Assembly: GCF_001274775.1 (NCBI RefSeq)
Contig: NZ_LGUE01000005.1
Location: 429,836 to 493,835 of the forward strand
DNA length: 64,000 nt
Direction: 5' to 3'
Source of the DNA: Rossellomorea marisflavi
GTDB taxonomy: Bacteria > Bacillota > Bacilli > Bacillales > Bacillaceae_B
Below the pieces are notes generated by a model. It had not been told where the DNA came from. It was given only the letters and a program-made list of their open reading frames with translations, and searched no databases. The translations under genes were made by a program, and so were the position numbers. The first letter of the stretch is position 1; each line of letters begins with the position of its first letter. Below, piece after piece: positions 1 to 8,013 of this stretch.

Positions 1-55
1 TCGACTCCTTTCCTTATCTCCTATTATAATGACATATCCACAAAAAATCTATCAA
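1..55 (-). promoter_or_regulatory. Upstream region of a minus-strand gene lying left of the window
   Basis: Read on the minus strand, bases 20 to 1 carry a good Shine-Dalgarno sequence (GGAAAGGAG) with no start codon inside the window, so a leftward gene probably begins just beyond base 1. A TATAAT-like hexamer lies at 23-28 and a TTGATA-like hexamer at 50-55, but their spacing (21 bp) is too wide for a confident promoter. In B. subtilis yuzD is close to the NifU-like gene yutI; that identity here is only a synteny guess. Confidence 0.35.
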
Positions 56-237
56 CCTGAAAAGAATGGTGATTTTTTTCGTGGCATAGATCGTCGATCC
101 CGTCATTTCCACACGCTGGTGGTTAATGGATTACTACCAAGATATGATAAAAACACCTCCAATGTCAAAATTGGAGTTCCAAATCACCCGGCATTTTTGT
201 AAAATGGTCATAGGAACACGCCAAAGGGGAGTCTGCC

Positions 238-558
238 ATGAAACCGATCGAACTATGTGTGTATGGAGCAGAAGTCACATGTCCAAGCTGTGTGAACCTG
301 CCGTCATCAAAAGAAACGTACGAGTGGCTGGAGGCCGCAATCGGGAGGAAGTACCCCGAACAGCCCTTCACCATCACGTATATCGATATCCATTCTCCTC
401 CCGAGAATGACGTCTTCAAGGAGTTTTCCGCACGTGTGATCGAAGAAGATCTCTTTTATCCCGTAGTGACGGTGGAAGGGACGATCGTGGGCGAGGGGAA
501 TCCCCGCCTGAAAGACGTGTATTCAGAGCTCGAGAAGTATGGTTACAAGGCCGTATGA
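238..558 (+). CDS. yuzD: YuzD-family thioredoxin-fold protein (DUF1462)
   Basis: A 106-residue cytosolic protein of the YuzD family, predicted to have a thioredoxin-like fold. A CxxC pair (Cys15, Cys18, in the context TCPSC) sits where thiol-disulfide active sites occur, and the length fits the family. The ATG at 238 follows AAAGGGGAG at good spacing; the larger overlapping frame from 126 is a shadow. A terminator hairpin follows at 562-590, so it is probably monocistronic. It is one of several small cysteine proteins here (YuzB, YutM, YuiA), next to flavoprotein reductases, which suggests a thiol or Fe-S related job. The exact function is not established. Confidence 0.88.
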   Translation: MKPIELCVYGAEVTCPSCVNLPSSKETYEWLEAAIGRKYPEQPFTITYIDIHSPPENDVFKEFSARVIEEDLFYPVVTVEGTIVGEGNPRLKDVYSELEKYGYKAV

Positions 559-561
559 ACG

Positions 562-590
562 AAAGCATTCCCGTGATGGAATGCTTTTTT
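562..590 (+). terminator. Terminator of yuzD
   Basis: A ten-base stem (AAAGCATTCC / GGAATGCTTT) with a short loop is followed by a run of T, directly after the yuzD stop codon. Confidence 0.85.
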
Positions 591-625
591 CAATAAAGAA
601 AAACGCCCGGGATCACCGGGCGTTT
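591..625 (-). terminator. Terminator of yutJ
   Basis: Stem AAACGCCCGG / CCGGGCGTTT with a 5-base loop, followed on the minus strand by a T-rich stretch, located just past the yutJ stop. Confidence 0.85.
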
Positions 626-628
626 CCA

Positions 629-1696
629 TTATCCGTTATGATATTTGTACATCCAGAGGACACCGGACTTCAATAGTCGTGCGACACGACCCGTAATGGA
701 GCGCTCATTCACCAGACCGAAGCCATGCTTCTTGCCAAGGGAACCGAGGATCCCTTTCAGCTTGATCTTGGGAAGGGTCTCGGGAAGGGGCTCATTGGCC
801 CAGCGTTTCAGCAGGATGGTGACGATCTGTTCTGCCTGTCCTTCCGCGAGTTGTGCACTCGGTGCCTGTGGGAGGCTGGCGCAGTCCCCGACAATGTAGA
901 CATGCTCATCATTCGGGAGGTTATGGTACTTGCTGATGACGACACGCCCACTCGCGTCCGTTTCGACATTCATGTCGCGTACCACCTTGCTCGGTTGGAT
1001 ACCCGCCGTCCATACGATGGCATCACAGTGAATCTGCTCTTCGTGATTGTGAAGGATTGTCGGATCCACCTTCGTGATATTGGAATTATTCACGATCTCG
1101 ACGTTGTTCTCGTCGAACCAGCCATGCACATAGGAGCTGAGGCGTTCCGGGAACGCATTGAGGATACGCGGTCCGCGGTCGAAGAGCTTGATCTTCAAAT
1201 CGCTGCGGCTCTCACGGAGTTCACTGGCAAGCTCGATGCCGCTTAATCCGGCCCCTACAATCCCGACGATGGAGCCCGCAGGAAGGCTATTCAAGGTATG
1301 ATAGGTCTTCCTGGATTTCTCGATGGTTTGAATGCTGTACGAATTCTCTTCAGCACCAGGCACTCCGTGGAACTTGTCCTCACAGCCCAATCCGATGACC
1401 AGGTCGTCGTATGGAACCGAATCCTGGCCGGCGATATGGATCTGTTTGGTGTCCATGTCGACCTGTGTCACATCTCCATATATGTAGGAAAGGCGTTCAT
1501 GCTCAGGGAAGGTGACCCTCACATGGTGATCGGAAATGGTACCTGCCGCGAGGGCGTAATATTCTGTTTTCAAGCAGTGATACGGATTGCGGTCGATCAG
1601 GGTGATCGATACATCTTCTGGAAGTTGATTCGGTAATAAGCGAAGGAGTACGCGCATATTGCCATATCCGCCGCCGAGCAGCACTAAATGTTTCAT
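629..1696 (-). CDS. yutJ: YutJ, NAD(P)/FAD-dependent oxidoreductase (type II NADH dehydrogenase-like)
   Basis: A 355-residue flavoprotein of the NDH-2 / pyridine nucleotide-disulfide oxidoreductase superfamily. The N-terminal FAD Rossmann motif GGGYGN is at residues 8-13, the second dinucleotide-binding motif GIVGAGLSGIE at 145-155, and the C-terminal FAD motif VGDCAS near 269-274. No signal peptide is visible; the C-terminus (VLWMYKYHNG) resembles the membrane-docking tails of NDH-2 enzymes. Start ATG 1696 follows AAAAGGGGAAA. It is shorter than canonical Ndh (about 400 residues), and its physiological acceptor is unknown. A single gene, convergent with yuzD and divergent from yuzB. Confidence 0.88.
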   Translation of the reverse strand: MKHLVLLGGGYGNMRVLLRLLPNQLPEDVSITLIDRNPYHCLKTEYYALAAGTISDHHVRVTFPEHERLSYIYGDVTQVDMDTKQIHIAGQDSVPYDDLVIGLGCEDKFHGVPGAEENSYSIQTIEKSRKTYHTLNSLPAGSIVGIVGAGLSGIELASELRESRSDLKIKLFDRGPRILNAFPERLSSYVHGWFDENNVEIVNNSNITKVDPTILHNHEEQIHCDAIVWTAGIQPSKVVRDMNVETDASGRVVISKYHNLPNDEHVYIVGDCASLPQAPSAQLAEGQAEQIVTILLKRWANEPLPETLPKIKLKGILGSLGKKHGFGLVNERSITGRVARLLKSGVLWMYKYHNG

Positions 1697-2002
1697 ACAG
1701 ATTTCCCCTTTTGCACTCTACAGTATGATAGCCACAGTAGCGTTGATTTTATCCCCAGAGAACAGGGTGCATAGAGACCCTTGAACAGGACCCTACAGAA
1801 GTAAGCACTTTCAATGTGAGTACTAATTACATTTGAATAATAGTTTCGAATCCTTTTGTCACTAAAAGTATATCGAAATCACGCCTTTTTCACAACAGAA
1901 ACAAGGTAAATTGTTCACAATCTGTTATACCAATTCAATCAGTGACGAATGATTGACGTTTAAAATAAAAAAAGGTAGCATAACAGCAGTGAGGTGATCG
2001 CG

Positions 2003-2239
2003 TTGAAACCAATAATTGAATTTTGTATCAGTAATCTTGCGAGTGGTGCGCAGGCAGCGCTTGAAATATTGGAGAGGGACCCGAATCTTGATGTCATCGA
2101 ATACGGCTGTCTCGGGTATTGCGGTAAATGTGCCCAATCCATGTACGCCCTCGTTAACGGGGAAGTCGTAACAGGCGATACACCACAGGGATTGGTGGAT
2201 GAGATTTATCAATTCCTTGAAGAAAACCCGATGTTTTAA
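2003..2239 (+). CDS. yuzB: YuzB-family small cysteine protein (DUF1450)
   Basis: A 78-residue protein of the YuzB/DUF1450 family. Cysteines at positions 8, 36, 40 and 43 (CLGYCGKC) resemble a thioredoxin-like ferredoxin or metal-binding arrangement. The TTG at 2003 is chosen because GAGGTG (1991-1996) lies 6 bases upstream and it gives exactly the family length; the in-frame GTG at 1994 lies inside the Shine-Dalgarno sequence. Followed by a terminator at 2243-2280. Function is unknown; the cysteine pattern and proximity to yutM suggest Fe-S or redox chemistry. Confidence 0.88.
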   Translation: MKPIIEFCISNLASGAQAALEILERDPNLDVIEYGCLGYCGKCAQSMYALVNGEVVTGDTPQGLVDEIYQFLEENPMF

Positions 2240-2242
2240 TTC

Positions 2243-2280
2243 AATGCCTGCTCCCTTGTCGGAGAGGCATTTTCTTCTTT
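2243..2280 (+). terminator. Terminator of yuzB
   Basis: Stem AATGCC..CTCC / GGAG..GGCATT followed by TTTTCTTCTTT, immediately after the yuzB stop. Confidence 0.75.
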
Positions 2281-2328
2281 CTATTATAAATGGAGAGGGT
2301 GAGCCTTTTTTTGGCGCATCCACTTCGG

Positions 2329-2357
2329 TTGAGTAGTAAAATAGAAAGGAGTATACT
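2329..2357 (+). promoter_or_regulatory. Sigma-A promoter of yutM
   Basis: TTGAGT at 2329-2334 and TATACT at 2352-2357 are separated by 17 bp, about 30 bp upstream of the yutM start. Confidence 0.6.
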
Positions 2358-2389
2358 ATAGATACCATAAGGTGCTGGAGGTGTAAGAA

Positions 2390-2752
2390 ATGAGTGAAAT
2401 CGTCAACCTGACGGAAGCAGCCGCCGGTCAGATCAAGGATATGATGCAGGAACATGATGAGCTGGATGCCATGCTCCGCGTAGGAGTCAAAGGCGGTGGA
2501 TGCAGCGGCTTGTCCTACGGGATGGGATTCGAACATGACGTGCAGGAAGGGGATACCCTCCTTGAACAGCACGGCATCAAGCTGGTCGTGGCAAAAAACG
2601 ATGCGGCCATCCTGAATGGCACAAAGATCGACTATAAGCAGTCCATGATGGGTGGAGGCTTCACCATCGACAATCCGAACGCCATCGCGTCATGCGGGTG
2701 CGGATCGTCGTTCGTGACGGCCAACAATAAAGGTACGCCTGAGGAATGCTGA
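2390..2752 (+). CDS. yutM: YutM, A-type iron-sulfur carrier (HesB/IscA/ErpA family)
   Basis: A 120-residue A-type Fe-S cluster carrier. The three family cysteines are present: Cys38 (GGGCSGLSY) and the C-terminal CGC pair, Cys102 and Cys104. Such proteins accept clusters from the SUF scaffold and pass them to client apoproteins in the cytosol. The tail (NNKGTPEEC) adds a fourth cysteine. Start ATG 2390 follows GGAGGTG. Its own promoter at 2329-2357 and the terminator at 2768-2803 make it a single-gene unit. Confidence 0.92.
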   Translation: MSEIVNLTEAAAGQIKDMMQEHDELDAMLRVGVKGGGCSGLSYGMGFEHDVQEGDTLLEQHGIKLVVAKNDAAILNGTKIDYKQSMMGGGFTIDNPNAIASCGCGSSFVTANNKGTPEEC

Positions 2753-2767
2753 TTCATAAAAACAACG

Positions 2768-2803
2768 AAAATCCCCTGATCGTTCTCCGGTCAGGGGATT
2801 TTT
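2768..2803. terminator. Bidirectional terminator between yutM and the repetitive protein gene
   Basis: Stem AAAATCCCCTGA / TCAGGGGATTTT, with T-runs usable on both strands. It overlaps the stop codon of the minus-strand gene at 2802. Confidence 0.85.
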
Positions 2804-3446
2804 ATGTGGGATCTTCCGGATCGTCTTCCTTTACGAGATACCCGAACCGGCTGCATTCGGGGATGCCGATCGTACTGATCAGGGAAATGACGGCGCCGGT
2901 CGCCTGGATCCAGCTGCCGACCACGTCAAAGGTTCGGAAGCTTCCGTCATCATCGTCCCCGTCATCAGGGTACTGAAGCTTCTTTTGAATCCTGCTCTTC
3001 TTTAGGTTTTCGATGCCGTTGATGGCCTGTAGGGAGTTTCCGGTCACTTGGAGTATATTTCCGATGATTGAGAGGCCGTCGTTTAGATCGGGGTCGGGTT
3101 CACTGAATTCCGGTCCGAGGGCGGCGGTTCCTCCCAGTGCCTGGAACCAGTTCCCGGTGATCACCAGCTTTTGCTTCGTTTCATCGTCAAAGTTGATGAT
3201 CAGTCCGGCGACGACCGTCGAGTTTCCGAGGGATTGGATTTCATTTCCGATCCGGCCGAGGGAAAAAGGTTCCTGGGTATCGGCCTCGATTCCGTTTCCC
3301 ACTCCCTGCATGACGTTCCCGATGACGCTCAAATCCAGTCGGAACGGTTTGGAGAGGACGCGGAAGGGGGTGGCTCCCACTGCGGCGATGACGGTACCGA
3401 CCGCGGTGACGGAAGCCCCGAAGATGGCTTTGGATTCGTTGCTCAT
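2802..3446 (-). CDS. Repetitive protein of unknown function (DUF6944-like)
   Basis: A 214-residue protein that resembles the DUF6944 repetitive family, which has no known function. At least five imperfect repeats share the core [VI]xGNxxQxxG: residues 41-50, 65-74, 95-105, 127-136 and 174-184. A degenerate glycine-rich copy lies near residues 7-24. Spacers are variable and acidic, including an aspartate-rich stretch near 161-167. The repeats are short and moderately hydrophobic, suggesting a stacked amphipathic architecture; there is no signal peptide. Start ATG 3446 has only a weak Shine-Dalgarno sequence (GGGTTGATGAC). Not part of an obvious operon. Confidence 0.75.
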   Translation of the reverse strand: MSNESKAIFGASVTAVGTVIAAVGATPFRVLSKPFRLDLSVIGNVMQGVGNGIEADTQEPFSLGRIGNEIQSLGNSTVVAGLIINFDDETKQKLVITGNWFQALGGTAALGPEFSEPDPDLNDGLSIIGNILQVTGNSLQAINGIENLKKSRIQKKLQYPDDGDDDDGSFRTFDVVGSWIQATGAVISLISTIGIPECSRFGYLVKEDDPEDPT

Positions 3447-3523
3447 GTCATCAACCCAATCAGTGGATATAGTGCTATATCGTATTCAATCCATTCAGGA
3501 TGGGTACCTACCCAGCCATGCAT

Positions 3524-3552
3524 GAAAAAGCCGCCTTCATTATGAAGACGGC
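3524..3552 (-). terminator. Terminator of the SDR gene
   Basis: Stem GCCGxCTTCAT / ATGAAGxCGGC followed on the minus strand by TTTTTC, just beyond the stop at 3559. Confidence 0.75.
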
Positions 3553-3558
3553 CGTTGG

Positions 3559-4200
3559 TCATATGGTCTTGAGTGCTTGCTCAACCGGTACGTCCCCACC
3601 GAGGATTTCAAATACTTTGTGATACGTTTCCTCTGTGGTGATCGATTCGACGAGGACCTTTGCCACGTCTTCACGGGGGATATCATTGCTTTTGTCCGCA
3701 ATGGATTCGGACGCGGTGATCTTGCCTGTTCCCGGATCAAAGCTCAAGGCACCTGGTCGGACGATGGTATAGTTAAGCCCGCTCTCTTTGAGATGTTCGT
3801 CGGCGATCCCCTTGGCTTCCAGATAGTATTGCAGGCCTTCGGGTCCGTTTGAGGGGTTGTCTGCCCCCATGGAACTGAGCATCACGAAGCGTTCGATGCC
3901 TTTCTCTTTCGCGAAGTCGATGGCTTTTATGGCGCCTTCCCGATCAACGGCACGGGTCTTATCATCCCCTGTGCTTCCGCCGCTTCCTGCTGCGAAGATG
4001 ACGGCGTTCACGTTATCGAGGGCATAGGAGAAGTCCCCTTCAAGATCTGCGACAATCGGCCTTGCACCGAGACTCTCCAATTCTTCTGCCTGCTCAGTCT
4101 TACGTATCATCGCTTTAACGAAATGCTGATCACTGTGAGCGAGTTCTTTTACGATAAGACGACCCGTATGACCGTTGGCTCCGATTACTAATACATTCAT
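3559..4200 (-). CDS. NAD(P)-binding SDR-type oxidoreductase (YhfK-like)
   Basis: A 213-residue atypical short-chain dehydrogenase / NmrA-like protein. The Rossmann motif GANGHTGRLIV is at residues 7-17, and the segment VIFAAGSGGSTGDDKTRAVDREG is typical of YhfK/YwnB-like proteins, which bind NAD(P)(H) but often have no characterised substrate. The length matches B. subtilis YhfK (about 214). Start ATG 4200 is preceded by AAAGGGAGA. It is flanked by its own terminator and transcribed with the same orientation as yumC, which has its own terminator upstream. Substrate unknown. Confidence 0.85.
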   Translation of the reverse strand: MNVLVIGANGHTGRLIVKELAHSDQHFVKAMIRKTEQAEELESLGARPIVADLEGDFSYALDNVNAVIFAAGSGGSTGDDKTRAVDREGAIKAIDFAKEKGIERFVMLSSMGADNPSNGPEGLQYYLEAKGIADEHLKESGLNYTIVRPGALSFDPGTGKITASESIADKSNDIPREDVAKVLVESITTEETYHKVFEILGGDVPVEQALKTI

Positions 4201-4265
4201 TGACTTAATCTCCCTTTCTAAATGGATTCATACTTATTTTTTACCCGAAGGCGCCCGGGTTAAAC

Positions 4266-4299
4266 AAAAAAAGGGCAGCAGGGGGATTCCCTGCTGCCC
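4266..4299 (-). terminator. Terminator of yumC
   Basis: An 11-bp GC-rich stem (GGGCAGCAGGG / CCCTGCTGCCC), followed on the minus strand by seven T. Confidence 0.9.
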
Positions 4300-4307
4300 T
4301 TAGGATG

Positions 4308-5306
4308 TCAGTCATTGAACATGGACGTACTATGAAGAGGCTGTACACGTGCCTTTGGATCCATGAAGGCCTTCGCATTGTTGACGGCTGTAGGCGCTTC
4401 GCCGAATCCGCTTGCGATGAGTTTGACTTTGCCATCATACGTGCTGATGTCACCTGCTGCATAGATTCCCGGTATATTTGTCTCCATGCGGGAGTTCACC
4501 ACGATGGAATTTTTCTCGATATCCAGACCCCAGTCCTTGATCGGGCCAAGGGATGAGACGAAACCGAAGTTCACGATCAATTCGTCGAAATCGATCACTT
4601 CTTTTTCTTCGCTCTTCACCTTATCGAGAACAAGCTGGTTGATCCGTTCTCCATCTGCCACCAGATCGGATGGAACGAATGGGGTCTTGAGTTCGACGCT
4701 CGATTGTTCCAGAAGCTCGACACTGTGCTCGTGAGCACGGAATTTGTCCCTGCGGTGGATGAGCTGTACCTTGCTTGCCACCGGTTCGAGCATGAGAGCC
4801 CAGTCCACAGCTGAATCACCGCCGCCGCAGATGGCGACGTTTTTACCACGGAAAAATTCAAGGTTATCCACAAAGTAATGAAGGTTTTTCCCTTCGTATT
4901 CCAGTGCCCCTTCAAGTTCCAGGCGGCGAGGTTGGAACGCTCCGTTCCCGGCTGTGATGATGATGGTCCTGGAGTAGTGGATTTCTTTGTCTGTCGTCAG
5001 TTTGAAGCAGCCGTCGCCCTGTTTCTCGACTTGTTCTACCGCTTGTTCGAGGCAGACTGTCGTTTCGAACTTCGACATCTGTTCTTTCAGGTTGTTGACC
5101 AGCTCCTGTGCCTTTACCTTCGGGAATCCGGCAACATCATATATGTACTTTTCAGGATAAAGGGTGGCGAGCTGTCCGCCGAGCTGGGGCAGGCTTTCGA
5201 TGACTTTGACGGATGCCTTCCTCATTCCCCCGTAGAAGGCCGTGAACAATCCTGTAGGACCTCCGCCGATGACCGTGATATCGTATACTTTTTGATCTTC
5301 CTTCAC
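4308..5306 (-). CDS. yumC: Ferredoxin/flavodoxin--NADP+ reductase YumC
   Basis: A thioredoxin reductase-like ferredoxin-NADP+ oxidoreductase of 332 residues, moving electrons between NADPH and ferredoxin or flavodoxin. The FAD motif (VIGGGPTG) is at the N-terminus and the NADPH motif ([13 protein letters not shown]) is mid-protein. The CxxC of thioredoxin reductases is absent, as expected for this subfamily. The GTG at 5306 is chosen because GGAGGG lies 7 bases upstream and the length equals the usual 332 residues; an open frame continues to 5363 but its extra residues are not family-like. In B. subtilis yumC is essential. It is transcribed alone, divergently from yumB. Confidence 0.92.
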   Translation of the reverse strand: MKEDQKVYDITVIGGGPTGLFTAFYGGMRKASVKVIESLPQLGGQLATLYPEKYIYDVAGFPKVKAQELVNNLKEQMSKFETTVCLEQAVEQVEKQGDGCFKLTTDKEIHYSRTIIITAGNGAFQPRRLELEGALEYEGKNLHYFVDNLEFFRGKNVAICGGGDSAVDWALMLEPVASKVQLIHRRDKFRAHEHSVELLEQSSVELKTPFVPSDLVADGERINQLVLDKVKSEEKEVIDFDELIVNFGFVSSLGPIKDWGLDIEKNSIVVNSRMETNIPGIYAAGDISTYDGKVKLIASGFGEAPTAVNNAKAFMDPKARVQPLHSTSMFND

Positions 5307-5508
5307 TTGCGATCCCTCCGAAATTTCATTTATTATAACGTATTCTATCATACGCAATTCCATTCTTCCTATGATTTGAAATGGGGCAGGCGATAATTCA
5401 GACTTATGAATGAGAAAACTGTCGTTTTTCCAATATTCTTAAGTTTATTATTTAGCCTTAATATCTTGAAAAACCGCAGTAAAAAGCATATTATGTTATA
5501 TGGACGTA

Positions 5509-5528
5509 TTGTTAAGGATTTATGACAA
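5509..5528. promoter_or_regulatory. Dyad upstream of yumB
   Basis: An inverted repeat TTGTTA-N8-TGACAA (half-sites TTGTYA) in the yumC-yumB intergenic region. It lies 24 bp upstream of the Rex-like site and shares the TTGT/ACAA ends, but its spacer is 8 rather than 6. Confidence 0.4.
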
Positions 5529-5551
5529 TTTTCGCGGTCTTATGTCCTAGT

Positions 5552-5569
5552 TCGTGAAAGATGTCACAT
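5552..5569. promoter_or_regulatory. Rex-like operator upstream of yumB
   Basis: TCGTGA-N6-TCACAT matches 10 of 12 defined positions of the Rex palindrome TTGTGA-N6-TCACAA. Rex is the NADH/NAD+-sensing repressor that controls ndh in B. subtilis, so a site before a second type II NADH dehydrogenase is sensible. The assignment rests on sequence resemblance only. Confidence 0.5.
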
Positions 5570-5749
5570 ACTTTCTTGTTCCTTTGTCTTTATATTATTC
5601 ATTACCGTTTTAATAAAGGTGTTGTGCCGTTTGATTCCCATCGATCCAGGGAAAAGAAGATGGATGAGACTTACGGGATAAAAACCTATCATGTGGAGGA
5701 TTCTAATACTATCCTACACAAATCTAAATAAAAGGTGGATGTGATTCAG

Positions 5750-6967
5750 TTGAGAAAGCCAAGAGTTGTCGTTTTAGGTGCAGGTTACGCTGGATTGATG
5801 ACGGTTACCCGTCTTCAAAAACAATTGGGTACGAATGACGCAGAAATTATCCTAGTGAATAAAAATGATTATCACTATGAAACAACATGGTTGCATGAAG
5901 CATCAGCTGGTACACTGCATCATGATCGTGTACGCTACGATATCAAAGGTGTAGTCAATACTAGCAAGGTCAACTTCCTTCAAGCATCTGTTGAAGATAT
6001 TAAAGTAGCTGAGAAGAAAGTCGTAACGGACCAGGGTGATGTCGAGTATGATTACCTTGTGATCGGACTTGGTGCAGAAGCTGAAACATTCGGTATCCAA
6101 GGTCTTCACGAGCATGCGTTCACGATCTCCAATGTGAATGGTGCACGTCAGATCCGTGACCATATCGATCTTCAATTCGCTACGTACAAAGCAGAAGGCG
6201 AAATCAACGATGAGCGTTTGACGATCGTCGTCGGTGGTGCAGGTTTCACAGGGATCGAGTTCCTAGGTGAGCTTGGTAACCGTGTCCCTGAGCTATGCAA
6301 AGAGTACGATATCGATCAGAAGAAAGTACGCATCGTCTGTGTGGAAGCTGCTCCGATGATCCTTCCTGGATTCGATCCGGAACTAGTGAAATACGCTCGT
6401 GCGGCACTTGAGAAGAAAGGCGTGGAATTCTCGATCGGAACTCCGCTTAAAGAAGCAAGAGAAGGCAGTGTCCTCATTGCGAAAAGCGAAGATGAAATCG
6501 AGGAACTGAAAGCCGGTACCATCGTATGGGCAGCCGGCGTGCGCGGAAGCACGCTCATCGAGAAATCAGGCATCGAAAACATGCGTGCCCGTGTCAAAGT
6601 CAACCTTGATCTTCGTGCACCTGGACATGACGATATCTTCGTCCTCGGTGACTGTTCACTCATGATCAACGAAGAAACAGAACGCCCTTATCCTCCAACT
6701 GCACAGATCGCCATGCAGCAAGGGGAAACTTGTGCGCGCAACATCGCAGCACTTGTTCACGGTAAAGATCAGTTGGAAAACTTCAAGCCGGACATCAAAG
6801 GTACCGTCTGCTCACTTGGTGAAGACGATGCAATCGGTGTTGTTTACGGTAAGAAATTGACTGGTGTGAAAGCTTCATTCATGAAAAAAGTGATCGATAA
6901 CCGTTCACTCTTCATGGTAGGCGGACCATCACTCGTATTCAAAAAAGGGAAATTCAAATTTTTCTAA
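5750..6967 (+). CDS. yumB: Type II NADH dehydrogenase YumB
   Basis: A 405-residue NADH:menaquinone oxidoreductase (NDH-2), a membrane-associated FAD enzyme that does not pump protons. FAD motif VVLGAGYAG at residues 6-14; NADH motif [16 protein letters not shown] mid-protein; second FAD motif LGDCSL; quinone-site signature [14 protein letters not shown]; membrane-binding tail ending KKGKFKFF. The TTG at 5750 is preferred to upstream GTGs: it gives MRKPR.. as in B. subtilis YumB (406 residues), with AAAGGTGG 11 bases upstream. The codons look unusually biased to preferred ones (GGT, CTT, CGT), which suggests high expression. Single gene with a strong terminator. Confidence 0.93.
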   Translation: MRKPRVVVLGAGYAGLMTVTRLQKQLGTNDAEIILVNKNDYHYETTWLHEASAGTLHHDRVRYDIKGVVNTSKVNFLQASVEDIKVAEKKVVTDQGDVEYDYLVIGLGAEAETFGIQGLHEHAFTISNVNGARQIRDHIDLQFATYKAEGEINDERLTIVVGGAGFTGIEFLGELGNRVPELCKEYDIDQKKVRIVCVEAAPMILPGFDPELVKYARAALEKKGVEFSIGTPLKEAREGSVLIAKSEDEIEELKAGTIVWAAGVRGSTLIEKSGIENMRARVKVNLDLRAPGHDDIFVLGDCSLMINEETERPYPPTAQIAMQQGETCARNIAALVHGKDQLENFKPDIKGTVCSLGEDDAIGVVYGKKLTGVKASFMKKVIDNRSLFMVGGPSLVFKKGKFKFF

Positions 6968-6980
6968 GCCGATTGGCTGA

Positions 6981-7013
6981 AAAAAGTGGAGCGCTGATGC
7001 TCCGCTTTTTTTT
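6981..7013 (+). terminator. Terminator of yumB
   Basis: GGAGC / GCTCC core with flanking A/T pairs and eight T, just after the stop codon. Confidence 0.85.
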
Positions 7014-7222
7014 GTGTAGAAACGTTTATACATAAGTTCTAGGAACTCAATCTACTGGAAGAAAAGAATAAATGGACGATTTGGAAAGGCATGAAATAGA
7101 ACGCTCCCAGCAAGGAAAGGTTTTTGTGAAAGAAGCTTACAAACTTTTTGAAATATTGAGATATTTAAAGTAAACATAAAATGTATTCGCTTTCTTCGGT
7201 GTACATCCCCTCATAGGAACCT

Positions 7223-7251
7223 TTTCATGGATCGGAAAAGATGATATATTA
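7223..7251 (+). promoter_or_regulatory. Possible sigma-A promoter of yuiA
   Basis: TTTTCA (7223-7228) and TATATT (7246-7251) with a 17-bp spacer, 33 bp before the yuiA start. The -35 is weak. The rest of the 7014-7283 gap shows nothing else I can name. Confidence 0.45.
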
Positions 7252-7283
7252 TCAGAAAATTAAGAAATCAAAGGAGAGATTCG

Positions 7284-7406
7284 ATGAGAGCTGGTACAAC
7301 GAAGACCAAATCATGTGAATATTGTTCGGGAAAAGGATATTTCCAGCTGGTATTGGGCGGATCTGAAACCTGTCCTTGCTGCAGTGGAAGCGGCAAGCAA
7401 AAATAG
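7284..7406 (+). CDS. yuiA: YuiA, 40-residue zinc-finger-like protein
   Basis: A very small ORF encoding 40 residues. Two CxxC motifs, CEYC (11-14) with SGKG after it and CPCC (30-33) with SGSG after it, follow the DnaJ cysteine-rich pattern CxxCxGxG, so it should bind one zinc. Start ATG 7284 follows AAAGGAGAG. It lies upstream of yuiB in the same order as in B. subtilis (yuiA-yuiB). No function is known. Confidence 0.85.
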   Translation: MRAGTTKTKSCEYCSGKGYFQLVLGGSETCPCCSGSGKQK

Positions 7407-7558
7407 TCCACCAGTTGTGGTGATTTTGTGAATAATGTCGAAATTTTCCTTCGACTTATTGACGCTTCCATCAACATTCAGTACACTTAACAATAGTGTT
7501 TGGCTCCTACGACAGGTGTAATTTGCCGATGGAGCCAGTGTTAGATGGGGGTGGGGAA

Positions 7559-7876
7559 ATGCCAATACACGTCATCTTGATTTCAATGCTTCTGTTTCTT
7601 GTCCTGTTTTTCGGAATCGGTTTTCTGCTTAATATGCTGCTCCGAATGACATGGATCATGACCATCATCTATCCGATCATCGTCATTTTCATCGTGGATG
7701 AAGTGCGTTTCATCGACTATTTCAGAAACGCCGGGGAAGCCTTCCCTGAACTAGGGAGAAGGATCAGTCATTTGGCTTCAGCCGATCTGTTGATTCTTGG
7801 AAGCGGTTTAATAGGGGCGGTCCTTTCAGGAGTCGTCATGAGGATATTGAGATCAAAGGGATATCGAATGTTTTAA
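7559..7876 (+). CDS. yuiB: YuiB, small membrane protein
   Basis: A 105-residue integral membrane protein. Two hydrophobic segments at the N-terminus (about residues 3-24 and 27-46) and one near the C-terminus (about 79-98) suggest three membrane spans around a short hydrophilic stretch (VDEVRFIDYFRNAGEAFPE). ATG 7559 has GGGGGTGGGG just upstream and gives the family length of 105; the longer frame starting at 7496 adds a non-conserved leader. Function unknown. Ends at an imperfect terminator. Confidence 0.85.
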   Translation: MPIHVILISMLLFLVLFFGIGFLLNMLLRMTWIMTIIYPIIVIFIVDEVRFIDYFRNAGEAFPELGRRISHLASADLLILGSGLIGAVLSGVVMRILRSKGYRMF

Positions 7877-7879
7877 AAC

Positions 7880-7921
7880 AGTCCGTTCGTCCGGGTGAAT
7901 TCCGGAGAGCGGGCTTTTTTA
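7880..7921 (+). terminator. Terminator of yuiB
   Basis: An imperfect stem (GTCCG..TCCGG / CCGGA..GGGC) followed by six T. Confidence 0.65.
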
Positions 7922-8013
7922 CTTCCAATTTTTGAGATAATTCGATTATTTTATCAATTTATGAATACATGCCCTCCAGGATGGGAAGGAATAAGGGTGG
8001 GAGGAGTGTATAC

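Noticed and set aside
126-410. 94-residue frame overlapping yuzD
   Set aside because: Out of frame with the conserved YuzD sequence and lacking a Shine-Dalgarno signal.
1925-2572. 215-residue minus-strand open frame across yuzB and yutM
   Set aside because: Antisense to two well-supported genes, no ribosome binding site or domain.
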